Assembly: GCF_036588685.1 (NCBI RefSeq)
Contig: NC_086374.1
Span: forward strand, 92,641,059-92,705,058
Direction of reading: 5' to 3'
DNA length: 64,000 nucleotides
From: Mytilus trossulus
Taxonomy: Eukaryota; Mollusca; Bivalvia; Mytilida; Mytilidae
The notes under the pieces were generated by a model. It saw nothing but the letters and a program-made list of their open reading frames with translations. It was not told the origin of the DNA and did not search any database. The position numbers and the translations under genes were made by a program. Below, in pieces: positions 13,091 to 22,992 of this stretch (positions within the stretch are counted from its first letter, which is position 1; each line of letters starts with the position of its first letter).

Positions 13091-14036
13091 GATGATTACT
13101 CATTCTATTGCCGAACATAATTTTATGCAATGAGTAAACTCTCGAATTTGAGGATATCAGGCGATTTATTCTTGATATAAAGTCGTTTCTTAATTATATT
13201 TATAATATTACATGTAGAAACACACATTCATTTGACAGATCTTCAAAAGTAAGTTTATTTAGTAATTTTAACAGAATTAACTCATTTTTTTTTTAAAGAT
13301 ATTGAGGTATTACAAAATATTAAAAAAATTTTGTTTTAAAAGTGAGTGTATCCAATCAAAAAAAGGCGGGGGGGGGGGAGGGGGGGGGGGGAGATTCTAT
13401 AGATTTATTATAATATTTATTTTAAAATGTGTACACTTCACTAGTCGAGCTGGTTTGCACTGCCTTCTAATCCCTTCCGCAACTTTTGTTAAAAAAAAAT
13501 TTTTAACACAAATTTCTATCAAGTTTTAATTATATTTGATGCGTTTTAATATAATCTAAAATAACATATTTCATTAGTGATTTGATTTCCGATCTTTTTA
13601 GGATGAAACTAGAACCTGTAGTTTTGCATCGGTAAAATTAGATTTTTTTCATATGCTCATTTTCAAACATATGTTAATTGCAGTAATAAAATAAAATATT
13701 TGAAGTACTCAGTATTTAAATGAAACATTGTGAAAGATGCACCATTATATATTTAATTTAAACTATTTACAACTCGTTTGTTCAATTCTAATATGAAACA
13801 CAGTTATATTTTTTTACTTATATTTTGTTTCAAAAAGTTTAAATTTTCATTATAATATCAAACTTATTTATTACCCTCAGATTGAAAACTAATGTTTATT
13901 TTTTTTTAAATTCGTCTTTTTTTTTTAATCAAAGTTGTTTGTTAAATTTGATGCAATATTTCATTTTTTTCATTTGCTATTTTCTTTTATGCCAATACTT
14001 AGAACAGTATGGCAAGCCAAAGTGGACAAAAAGATC
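13091..14036. other. Non-coding stretch with a poly-G tract
   Basis: The stretch is AT-rich apart from an interrupted G run at about 13369-13391. It has no exon-like sequence. Its right end (about 14010-14032) carries TGGCAAGCCAAAGTGGACAA, which also borders the satellite at 25126-25148 in the opposite orientation. Confidence 0.55.
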
Positions 14037-14512
14037 TATTTTCTAATATTAGAAAATCATTTTCTAATATTAAAAAATCATTTTCTAATATTAAAAAATC
14101 ATTTTCTAATATTAAAAAAGAAAAAGTGTATTTATTAATATTAAAAAATGATTTTCTAATATTAAAAATGATTTCTTAATATTAAAAAATGATTTCTTAA
14201 TATTAAAAAATGAATTTCTAATATTAAAAAATCATTTATTAATATTAGAAAATCATTTTTTAATATTAGAAATTCATTTTCTAATATTAGAAATTCATTT
14301 TCTAATATTAGAAAATCAAAAGTAATTTCTTATATTAGAAATTCATTTTCTAATATTAATAAATGATTTTTTAATGTTAGAAATTCATTTTTTAATATTA
14401 GAAATTCATTTTTTAATATTAAGAAATGATTTTTTAATATTAGAAAATCATTTTTTAATATTAAGAAATCATTTTCTAATATTAGAAAATCATTTCTTAA
14501 TATTAAAAATTA
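14037..14512. repeat. 21-bp palindromic satellite array
   Basis: More than twenty units of TTCTAATATT plus A-rich spacer repeat every 21 bp at the left end; for example TTC starts at 14041, 14062, 14083 and 14104. Many units contain the dyad TTCTAATATTAGAA. Orientation of the asymmetric part flips within the array. Related arrays lie at 21427-21632 and 25065-25126. The 67-codon ORF across it is repeat-derived. Confidence 0.9.
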
Positions 14513-14689
14513 AAATCTTCATCATCAAAACGTTTTGACTTGTTTGTTTTATATTCAATAACCCCACACTGTTTACAGGCGGAATTAAGAAAATAATGTC
14601 CGAATGAACTGAAACAGATTTTGCTAAATGATACAAATGACAATAAATTTAAAAACCAAATATCATTGATCATTAGCTGTTAATCTTCA

Positions 14690-14855
14690 GTGGCGGATAC
14701 AGAACTTTTTATAAAAGAGGGGCGCTGACTGACCTAAGGGGGACCCACGCCAGTCATACTTCAGTGATTTCCTATATAAGCAACCAAATTTTTCCCACAA
14801 AATGGGGGGGGGGGGGGCTCGGACCCCCAAAGCCCCCCTGGATCTGCCTATGATC
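14690..14855. repeat. Interspersed repeat with internal G tract ('AGTGGCGGAT' family)
   Basis: Begins CAGTGGCGGATACAGAAC and ends CCCCTGGATCTGCCTATG, so the two ends are near-inverted. Internally it has a 13-base G run and a GGGGCTCGGACCCCC stretch. A diverged copy in reverse orientation appears around 53170-53330. I recognise the family as common in invertebrate genomes; no protein is encoded. Confidence 0.6.
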
Positions 14856-15354
14856 TTAAACTGATCTAATCACAAACTTATAGAAATATGTATATGTTAA
14901 CTTATACAATAGCATAACAAATACCATTGAACTACAAATGTATCACTAATGGTGTTGGGCGCAGGACATTTAAGCGAAAATTTTAAAACTACATGACATT
15001 TTAGTGTCAACATTAGTGCCTATTTTAGAGCAGAATTAATTCGTTCACATGTTTCATTAGCCCATTTTAGTGAAAACTGACCTGGTTGAATAATACTCGC
15101 CTCAATATAACCATAAACCGTAATTTATACTGGTTTAATGACCTTTAATGTTAAAGCTGTTTATATGTTCATCATGGAAACACATAAGAGATGTGTCAAA
15201 TTCGCTGATTATCTGACCGGATACTATGTAGCTGAAGATCCTATGTTCCCACTGAAGCTTTGGGTAGAAATTTCGTGTAATTCTTAGCAAACAATTAAAG
15301 GAACAGAGTCGTTCCATGCCATGTATAATAAGCAATTTTATATTTGTCACCCTG

Positions 15355-16885
15355 GTTCATTCCCTCTATTCCCACTTTTTATAAATCTTGTAAGAAAAGG
15401 TAAAATTTCATGTGGGAATAGGAGGAAAACTTGTTCAAACAAAGGATTATACTGTACAAACATTTTTTAATCAACTGTTAATTGACCAGTGTTTTTTGTT
15501 GTTATAACAGGTAGTAAGTTATTTTGCATCTATGAATTCTGGTTGGTTTTTTTAAACAAATAAATATGAAAGAAATTAAAACAAATATAAGTAAATTCAC
15601 AAATTCATCTTTAGATTCAAGCAAGTATAATTTAATGCAAATTATACAACAGCACTAAATCAAATCACACATTGTAGCACAAACATTAGACAATCATTGT
15701 ATACAAGTCTATGAAAGTTTATCAATCTATTCCACGTGAAGAAGGTGGGAGGCTGCATCCCCAAACTCTACTGTTGGGACTTCTGTTCAACTAAGTATGT
15801 TGTTACACGTAGTATAGTGATATATTTGATTATAGGTCCAAGTATTTATATTTTAGAGTATACTTTTATTCCACATCTTAAGATTATACTTGGTTATAAT
15901 ATTATTTATATTATGATTACAGCAGTCAATTTTTTAAGGTTACAAATTCAATTTTGTTTTAATAAATCTAACTCCAATCTATTTATCATAAAATAACACT
16001 CATTTCCATTTTCTGTTCTGGTAATAGAAGATACAATTTGGTTGAAATGCACTAGAAATTAACGAATAAGGGGAGATAACTCTGTAATTTGTTATCATTC
16101 TTACCAATTTTCTAACCAAGTTATTTGATATTAACATACACACACAAACGAAAGACTAATAATTTTTAACTCAGGATGATGGTTAGTTTTAAAAAGCATG
16201 ATAATATCGGTGGTTTTTTTCTAATCATGTTTTAGTTTTTATCTAAATTGCCTGATTCTTACAAAGACTGGCACTTGAGTACAATATCATTTTTTTTTAA
16301 ATAAATCTTAACTAGTCAGCACTTCGGTGTTGACATGAATATCAATTATATGGTCATTTTTATAAATTTTCTGTTTACAAAACTTTGAATTTTTCGAAAA
16401 ACTAAGGATTTTCTTACCCCAGGAGTAGATTACCTTAGCCGTATTAGGCACAACTTTTTGGAATTTTGGATCCTCAATGCTCTTCAACTTTGTATTTATT
16501 TGGCTGTTTAACTATTTTGATCTGAGCGTCACTGATGAGTCTTATGTAGACGAAACGCGCGTCTGGCGTATAAAATTATAATCCTGGTACTTTTGATAAC
16601 TATTAACTACAATCTATTTATCATATTTTTTCTTTATTTTTAAGTATTTCTTTGATGAAAAAAGAAACATATTACAAATAAACAAGGAATTATACCTAAA
16701 TAGTGTACAAAATATGTTATGCTTTGCAATAAATACAGGTAAATCTTAGGTGACATTCTAATTAACCTTGATTGTTATAAAAACAAATTATTTATCAAAA
16801 CATCTATTGTTATTTGCAAGTGGGAATAGAAGGAATAGTATTTTTAAAAAGTGGGAATAGGAGGAAGACACCGTCACCCTCACCC
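15355..16885. repeat. Low-complexity block with inverted CTATTCCCACTTTTT ends
   Basis: CTCTATTCCCACTTTTTATA near 15363 is matched by its reverse complement AAAAAGTGGGAATAGGAGGA at 16846-16865. GGGAATAGGAGGAA also occurs internally at 15413. The block could be a TIR element of about 1.5 kb, but I find no target duplication. No coding function seen inside. Confidence 0.35.
16425..16610 (+). repeat. Interspersed repeat (GAGCGTCACTGATGAGTC family)
   Basis: The run TTACCTTAGCCGTATTAGGC, CTCAATGCTCTTCAACTTTG, GAGCGTCACTGATGAGTCTT, GACGAAACGCGCGTCTGGCG and ATAATCCTGGTAC is a very common mollusc repeat as I remember it. A second tail-end copy is at 51665-51755, and a worn one may lie near 365-480. 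Confidence 0.65.
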
Positions 16886-17259
16886 AGCTATTCGCGCTTT
16901 CTTGATAATTAACAAATTGCAAACAACAACATATATAAAGGTGCAAATGATAAAAGACGAATTTGCACCACAATCTAGACAAGATAAAGAGAAAGAACCG
17001 TACCTAATGCAATTCTATGTACAGTACTGTACAGGAGGTATATCCAGAGCCCTTTAAAATTACGTTCTCTAAGACATAAATTCTAGACTAGAACTTACTT
17101 TTAACAATTGATTCAACCTTTTAGACTTTTTGTGCTGTATTTTATCTGGGATATATATTCGACTAGAACGGACTTTTAACATTTGATTTAATCAGTGCTG
17201 TATTTTTTAATGAACATGGTATGTTTTATATTGTGCTGTCTTGAGTTTATTAAACCTTT

Positions 17260-17530
17260 TTTTTTATTTGTATGCCCCATTTAAGAACAGTATGTTTTCA
17301 GGTCTGTGCGTCCGTTAGTCCCGCTTCAGGTTAAAGTTTTTGGTCGAGGTAGTTCTTGATGAAGTTGAAGTCCAATCCACTTGAAACTTAGGAAACATGT
17401 TCCCTATGATATGATCTTTCTACTTTTAATGCCAAATTTGAAATTTTATCCCATTTTCACGGTCCACTGAACAAAGAAAATGATAGTGCAGATGTGGCAT
17501 CCGTGTACTGGGGACACATTCTTGTTTGAA
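17260..17530 (+). repeat. Interspersed repeat (GTCCACTGAAC..GAAAATGATAGTGC family)
   Basis: Landmarks are GGTCGAGGTAGTTCTTGATG, AGTTGAAGTCCAATC, AACTTAGGAAACATGTTCC, GGTCCACTGAAC and GGGGACACATTCTTG. The family recurs at 38330-38625 and, in tandem, at 60360-60990. No protein is encoded. Confidence 0.65.
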
Positions 17531-19063
17531 TATTATTTGTTAGAATGGGTTAAAAATGTTTCTCTAAAATGGGCATTGACAAATTGAATTTTCTCTTGAA
17601 TGGGATAAAAATCTGGCCCTAAATTGTGTTTTATTTTGGCGCTAAAATGTCATTTTTTTCTCTCGCTAAAATGTCCTCTGCCGAATGGTTCCCCCTAATC
17701 TGAACTAATCACAAGCTTATACATTTAAAATAAGCAAAAGTTTCAAAGTCAGTAGACATGACTGAGGGGATAGGGCCAAATAATCTCCATTTTTTTAAGG
17801 ACATTTTAAACCAAAAAAATGTATGCAATGGATGTATTAAAGTCTTCGAACTATTGGCTGAAAGGAAAGGAAACAACAAATTCATTTTAGTGGAAAAAAA
17901 TACAGTTACGCTAGTAGGAATCTGACCTAACTAGTATTGTAGGCATATTAAGTTTACCGTAGATGACCGTAAGTGACAGGGCTTTGAGAGGACAGAGAGG
18001 AACTTTTTTATCCAGTTGTTATCCATTGGTCCGACACCCCATTACCCATTTGTCCGACACCCCATTACCCATTGGTCCGACAACCCAAAATTGTATATAG
18101 GGGGTTCTTCGATATGCTGAATCTAACCATATATTTAGATTTATGATATTTGGGCCCGGTTATCAAATTGGTCCACAGTGAGATCTAAAGGGTCCAAAAT
18201 TGAACTTTATTTGATTTCAGCAAAAATTGAATTATTGGGGTTCTTTGATGTGCTGAGTCTAACCATGTATTTATATTTTGGATATTGGAATACTACAAAG
18301 GGAAGGAAAGAATTGTCTTTGGGAGTTATGGCTCAAACCGTTAAGGAATAAGGTGCATAAAATGGGGAAAAGGGTTTCGAGGTTAATGGACAATCACCTA
18401 AGTACAAAACATAATTTAAAAGCAGTGTAAAGTTGGTAATTGAAACTCTTTTGAATATTTCACCTAAGTGCATTTAAAGTATGTATATTGGAAATCGGCC
18501 AAAAACTTTATTATTTTAACAATTTAATAAAAATTAAGGTATATGATGTACTGCATCATGACACATCTTGTACAACCTTGGAAAACAAATAGCACTTTTC
18601 TTGCAGTTCTTCATCTCAATAACACATGCAGTAACTAGTGTTTCGGCTTGAAGCATAAAACAACAACCACATAACAATACTGTGATATATTATTAAAGTG
18701 ACGTAGCCAGGGTATAAATGATGTGGATGCGAAACCGTCGACGACCGTTTTAAGAAGACAATTATTTTTTATGGGGACCATTTTATGCAGAAAATTATTT
18801 TTTTCCGGACATTTTCCCTGTGTGCATGTGAACTCGCCTAGAATCCGACACTTGTTAGATTTTTGTTTGATTTCAAAATACTAAGTACCCAGCAATATAT
18901 ATTCCAATAGAATTTCATTGTTTTTCTCGAAACTACAATCATTCAATTCAGAAATGTTTGATGTAAAAGTGTCACACCCAGTCTTATATTTGACATCTCA
19001 AAAACAAACCAATTACAGCGGCAATTCTGTATATGGAACTTCTGAATATAGGAATCGAAGTGA
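17531..19063. other. Non-coding stretch left of the virus-like island
   Basis: AT-rich with no convincing exon. It includes three close copies of CCCATTACCCATTGGTCCGA-like sequence (about 18024-18090, unit near 27 bp) and a duplicated GGGGTTCTT..GATATGCTGAATCTAACCAT segment (about 18107 and 18239). No integrase, polymerase or capsid-like ORF is visible. Confidence 0.5.
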
Positions 19064-19870
19064 CCCTACTTTCTCGGAATTTACGTCGGTTTGTCTGGTC
19101 TTATTAGCGCTAAGTGTCATGTGATCAATTCTTTACCGGTGGAAGAACAGTCGCCGCCACCGCCGCCACCGCCGCCCGTGCCTGCGGTGGGAGAACAGCC
19201 GCCGTCCGGTCCGTTCCTGTTTCGACACCAGTTTACCATGATCGTTTCGGGTCCGACGTCTTGCGGCAAGACGCATTTCGTGGCGAAAGTCCTCCGAGAA
19301 GCGGAAGCGATGTGCGAACCGGCGCTGCAGAGAATCGTCTGGTTGTACAAGAGGTGGCAACCCCTCTACGACGTCGTACGAGACGGTGTGCACCCGCCAG
19401 TGGAGTTTGTGAGAGGCATCCCCGCCGACCTGGAGAGCGACGACTTCTTCGATCCGAGAGTGCGCAACGTGGTGGTCCTGGACGATCTGATGACCCTCGC
19501 CAGCAAAGACACCCGCATCAACGATCTCTTCACCGAAGGAAGTCACCATCGAAATCTTTCCGTGATCGCCATCTACCAGAACCTGTATTTTGGAAAGGAC
19601 CCCACCCAGAGAAGAAACTGTCATTACATGGTCCTCTTTGACAATCCGATCGATCGACAGCCCGTGGCCACCCTGGCACGACAGATGTACCCGGGTCGAT
19701 CCGAACATTTCCTGCGACTATTCGACAAGGCCACGAGAAGACAACACGGTTATCTCCTCGTCGACGTCAAACCGGAGACCCCCGAGATGGAGAGACTGTG
19801 CACGAACGTCCTGACGGGGTGGGAGAGGAGGAGACGACCCAAACGGAAGAAACGACCACGAACGATCTGA
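19064..19870 (+). CDS. Virus-type A32-like packaging ATPase (Maverick/Polinton/adintovirus-like), N-terminus uncertain
   Basis: The frame is open from 19064 to the TGA at 19868-19870. A proline-rich leader is followed by Walker A (GPTSCGKT, 19250-19273) and Walker B (VVVLDDL, 19469-19489). Next come FTEGSHHRNLSVI, the sensor-like VLFDNP, LARQMYPGRS and HGYLLVDVKPETP, the typical order of FtsK/HerA-superfamily ATPases that package DNA in Maverick/Polinton, adintovirus and large DNA viruses. The only in-frame ATG (19238) sits immediately before Walker A, so a normal start is missing. The start may lie in an upstream exon (AG at 19106-19107 is a possible acceptor), may be non-AUG, or may be lost. 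The coding stretch is much richer in GC than its surroundings and has no intron. The tail is very basic (RRRRPKRKKRPR). No stop or frameshift interrupts the ATPase domain. This is old or recent viral-type DNA in a host genome, not a mussel gene. Confidence 0.85.
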   Translation, partial: PYFLGIYVGLSGLISAKCHVINSLPVEEQSPPPPPPPPVPAVGEQPPSGPFLFRHQFTMIVSGPTSCGKTHFVAKVLREAEAMCEPALQRIVWLYKRWQPLYDVVRDGVHPPVEFVRGIPADLESDDFFDPRVRNVVVLDDLMTLASKDTRINDLFTEGSHHRNLSVIAIYQNLYFGKDPTQRRNCHYMVLFDNPIDRQPVATLARQMYPGRSEHFLRLFDKATRRQHGYLLVDVKPETPEMERLCTNVLTGWERRRRPKRKKRPRTI

Positions 19871-20461
19871 TCGTCTGCGAAGAATGCGGACTGGTCTTTG
19901 TACACCGCCGCGGACTGGAGGAGCATGCGTGTGGCAGCGAGGAGGAGGAAAGGGTCTCCAAGGCGAGGAGGCTCGACAGTAGCGAGGATACCTCCGAATA
20001 CGACACGGACGAAGACGCACTTCCCATGAGCGACGCGGAACTAGAAGAAGCGTTGGAAGGGTTACCGGTGGACGTACGTTGTGCCGAAGAGTTACCCGCA
20101 GACATCTCGCACCGACCGATGACCTATGTCGTCAACACGGATACCTGCGATGGACCGGGAAAGCATTGGGTGGCGTTTCACTTCCCATCCACGGGACCGG
20201 CAGAATTCTTCGATTCACTCGGACGTTCTCCGGAGTATTACCATCGTCGCTTCAGGAACGTGCTCATCGCCAATGGACCTCAATACAGATTCAGTACGAC
20301 TCAAGTGCAACCGGGATCATCCGATACGTGCGGACTCTATTGTGTACATTTCGTGAAGATGAGATATAGAAACATTATATACCATGGAAGACATTGTGAA
20401 AGATTTTTCCCCTAGAGACTTGATGAGTAACGACGACAAACTGCTTGCATTGTACGAATGA
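19642..20461 (+). pseudogene. Zinc-finger plus adenain-like (C5-type) cysteine protease, frame overlaps ATPase, frameshifted near its end
   Basis: This frame is open from 19642 to a TAG at 20413-20415 and overlaps the ATPase 3' end in the -1 frame. It first encodes a C2H2-like finger (CEECGLVFVHRRGLEEHAC), then an acidic linker, then a protease with GKHWVAFHF (His at 20164-20166), EFFDSLG (Asp at 20212-20214) and SSDTCGLYCVHF (Cys at 20329-20331), the His-Asp-Cys order of adenovirus maturation proteases and their Maverick/Polinton homologues. The first in-frame ATG (at about 20026) lies after the finger, so initiation is unclear. The usual protease tail is not in this frame: it is readable in the next frame from about 20384 to the TGA at 20459-20461. 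A one-base insertion-type shift (or sequence error) between roughly 20366 and 20384 would explain this. AATAAA follows at 20466. Broken or degraded viral-type gene. Confidence 0.8.
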
Positions 20462-20465
20462 ATGT

Positions 20466-20471
20466 AATAAA
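20466..20471 (+). other. Poly(A) signal of the virus-like unit
   Basis: AATAAA lies five bases after the downstream-frame stop at 20459-20461, just where the GC-rich coding island ends. The tight spacing to the protease tail supports both the gene end and the idea that the tail frame was once translated. Confidence 0.5.
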
Positions 20472-20509
20472 TATATATGAAACTGACATCTGCGTTGGTA
20501 TTTTTTTTA

Positions 20510-21240
20510 CTATTTGCCCCGAACACGATACGATTAATCGGTGATTGACGTTCACACCATGAAGAGTTGCCTCCCTTTTTTGTACCAGAGGTCTTCGATA
20601 CTATCACGTGACCTTGCCTCGAACGTTGAATTGTCACTCCACGAGAGAGATATATACAGAGTTGCTTCCCTTGTTTTGTACCAGAGTTAACGTTCCTCGA
20701 TACGATCACGTCACCTGCTGTCCATATATGGTCATATATGTTTATTTTGATTTTTGAGTGAAAATATTTTTTTCCCCATATTTGGTCATGATTTCCAAAT
20801 AAGTTCATATGGTGTTTTGTCGATTCCATATACGATCATGTATGTTTATTTAGATTTTTGAGTGAACATAAGGTTTTTACCAAATTTGGTCATAATTTCC
20901 ATATATGGTCATAGGGTATTGTGGTCGCTTTCCATATATGGGATTCATCATATTGTTGTCCAAGAGTTATAATCCGACATCAAGTGCTTCCGTTTTGATA
21001 TATAGCCCTTCAATTTCCTCGTTTCCTATATGGCCGGCGTGCATTCGGTATGACTCATGGTATTATCATGTAGTGAGTCATGCCCTGATCTTGCATCCTG
21101 ATGATTCATGGTCGCACCACGTCATGACCAAATATGGCCGGCGTGCATTCGGTATGACTCATGAAATTGGCATAGTTCTACGTGAGTCATACTGTCCATA
21201 TGACGTCAGCGCCTTAGCGCCTTGCGTTTTTAGGGTGCCT
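20510..21240. repeat. Three successive ~95-105-bp tandem duplications beside the virus-like genes
   Basis: Pair 1: GTTGCCTCCC..TTTGTACCAG at 20564 and a copy at 20659, each followed by CGATAC(T/G)ATCACGT. Pair 2: CCATATATGG..ATTTTTGAGTGAA at 20722 and 20826, each with a later ATTTGGTCAT. Pair 3: GGCCGGCGTGCATTCGGTAT at about 21032 and 21136, each followed by GACTCATG. Unit lengths are about 95, 104 and 104 bp. The block has no long conserved ORF; ORFs across it are repeat-derived. It may be control DNA or a terminal part of the element. Confidence 0.7.
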
Positions 21241-21426
21241 CAAACGTCCCTCTCTCTACTACTAACATCAAAGAAATAAACTTTGGAAATGCAAGTTTAG
21301 CCGCATGTTGACAAATCAAAATACTCATGTAGACTATAAACCGTCTTTAGTACAGTGGCGTCACTTGGCGTACTGTATTCAATGACGTCATAAAACGCTA
21401 TTACTTTTCATTCAGACGCTTTGAAA

Positions 21427-21632
21427 AATGATTTTTTAATATTAGAAAATGATTTTCTAATATTAAAAAAGGATTTTTAATATTAAAAAAGGATTTTCTA
21501 ATATTAAGAAATGATTTTTAATATTAAAAAAGTATTTTCTAATATTAAAAAGTACCTTATTTTTTAATATTAGAAAATTATTTTTTTAATATTAGAAAAT
21601 GGTTTTTTAATATTAGAAAATGATTTTTTATT
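21427..21632. repeat. 21-bp-type palindromic satellite, second array
   Basis: About ten units of TTAATATTAGAAAATGATTT-like sequence, of the same kind as 14037-14512. Units are more degenerate and spacing varies. The array lies between two TGACGTCAT-containing segments (about 21382 and 21646). Confidence 0.8.
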
Positions 21633-21672
21633 AAAACATTGTTGTGACGTCATTCTATTGTTTTACCTGTTC

Positions 21673-21844
21673 TTTATTTCAGTGATTGGACTACTAGTAT
21701 CATTTACCTGTAAGAAACCATTATGTCACCTTTAGCTGTCCAATATTTTAAAGAATAGCCCTCCTCTTTCTTAAAAATATTAGACAGCTAAAGGTAGCAT
21801 AACTGATTCTTACAGGTAAATGATAGTTAAATCACTGAAATAAA
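21673..21844. repeat. 172-bp inverted repeat (foldback/MITE-like)
   Basis: The left arm TTTATTTCAGTGATT..TCATTTACCTGTAAGAA..CACCTTTAGCTGTC pairs with GACAGCTAAAGGT..TTCTTACAGGTAAATGA..AATCACTGAAATAAA. The arms are about 75 bp each around a 22-bp spacer near 21751-21772. No coding capacity. Confidence 0.8.
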
Positions 21845-22984
21845 AAACCTATTAATTATCCTAATTGTTTTCATCTTGTAAACATTAAATACAACCAAAG
21901 AACAAATGACAATTAAATAAAACATTTTATTAAAGTCACTTTCCAATACAATAACTTTGTCACTCATCAAAACGGTTTCTTGAGGAAAAGAAATCACTTT
22001 CAAATTGATTTTTAACACATCCAATACTTATATCACAGCCATTTTCTCATGTTTTGGGGTTGTCTCTTTTAAGACTAATTCAATAGGTTGATTATGCTCG
22101 TTGAAAGTCTTGTTCTTTGGATTTTATGAATTTATTTCTTTTTTCAAAAGAGTTATCCTCATCCGTCTTTAGGCTATCAAAATTGATCTCTGGTGTTGCT
22201 CTTATTCTTCCTAACATCAGTTGCAACTACAATTAAAAATGAATAAAGCAATGAAGTAATTATTTTTAAATTTGACAGATCATGCTACAATACAAGGGCC
22301 ATGAACAAACTAAACCTTATCCTGTGTAGAAAGTGCGAATCTTGAACTTCCTTCATGAACTAGGGGACTATAATAGTTTTAATAATATTCAAGTTTCTAA
22401 ATTGATTAAGAAGTATTGTTTTTTTTAAGTCTGATATTATTGCTTAAATATGAATATAATGCTACACTTCGCTCATGAACCACGATGAATATATATGGAA
22501 AGAAGAATAAAGGAACACATTACCGCATTTTATCTGTCACACAAACCAATCGTGTTTCCGATTCGCACTTTTTTGCAGTGATCGTTTTATGAGAGATTTT
22601 TTTTTTCAAAAGAAAATCGAGACAAGAATATATTTCGGTAACATTTATAAAACACAAAGGACTCAATAAACAAATAAACGAAAAAGAGCGACACGACCTT
22701 GCAGAAAGAAAGAAAAACCAGAATAGGGGGGATGTATTCAGGTGGTACCATTTGGGTACAGTCTCTTGAAAATTCCAATAAAAGAATATAACTGATTGCA
22801 TGTTGCTTTTTCTTCATTTGTTCATATTAATTAATATGTATTTGTAATAAAATCGACTGCGGTGAACTCGATATGGTTCGACAAGAACCTGTTTTCACAT
22901 CCTATTCTTTTTCTTTTCTCATTCACTTAGTAAAAATAAAGCCCAAGAAGGAACAAGAAACTAACAGAGGAGGACTACATTTTG
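21845..22984. other. Stretch without recognisable feature
   Basis: AT-rich sequence with only short, atypical ORFs on the minus strand. I see no exon borders or family motifs, and no repeat shared with the rest of the window. Confidence 0.55.
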
Positions 22985-22992
22985 AAATATAA

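Noticed and set aside
13302..13529. ORF with a poly-Gly run
   Set aside because: Created by the G tract; neighbouring sequence is non-coding in character.
14037..14512. CRISPR-like array of short repeats
   Set aside because: Units are contiguous or separated by a few A-rich bases with no unique spacers, in a eukaryotic genome; it is a satellite.
15135..15350. 71-codon minus-strand ORF as the missing first lectin exon
   Set aside because: No signal peptide at its start, no phase-1 GT donor in a suitable place, and no similarity I can name.
16788..16982. Minus-strand ORF with a hydrophobic start as a signal-peptide exon
   Set aside because: It starts with TTG, not ATG, and lies in an inverted low-complexity repeat.
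19133..19708. 191-codon minus-strand ORF opposite the ATPase
   Set aside because: It is the antisense shadow of a GC-rich coding frame; no family motif.
19838..19844. CCCAAAC as a -1 ribosomal frameshift site joining ATPase and protease
   Set aside because: The heptamer is out of the needed phase: ATPase codons read CCC AAA C, not C CCA AAC, and I saw no clear downstream pseudoknot.
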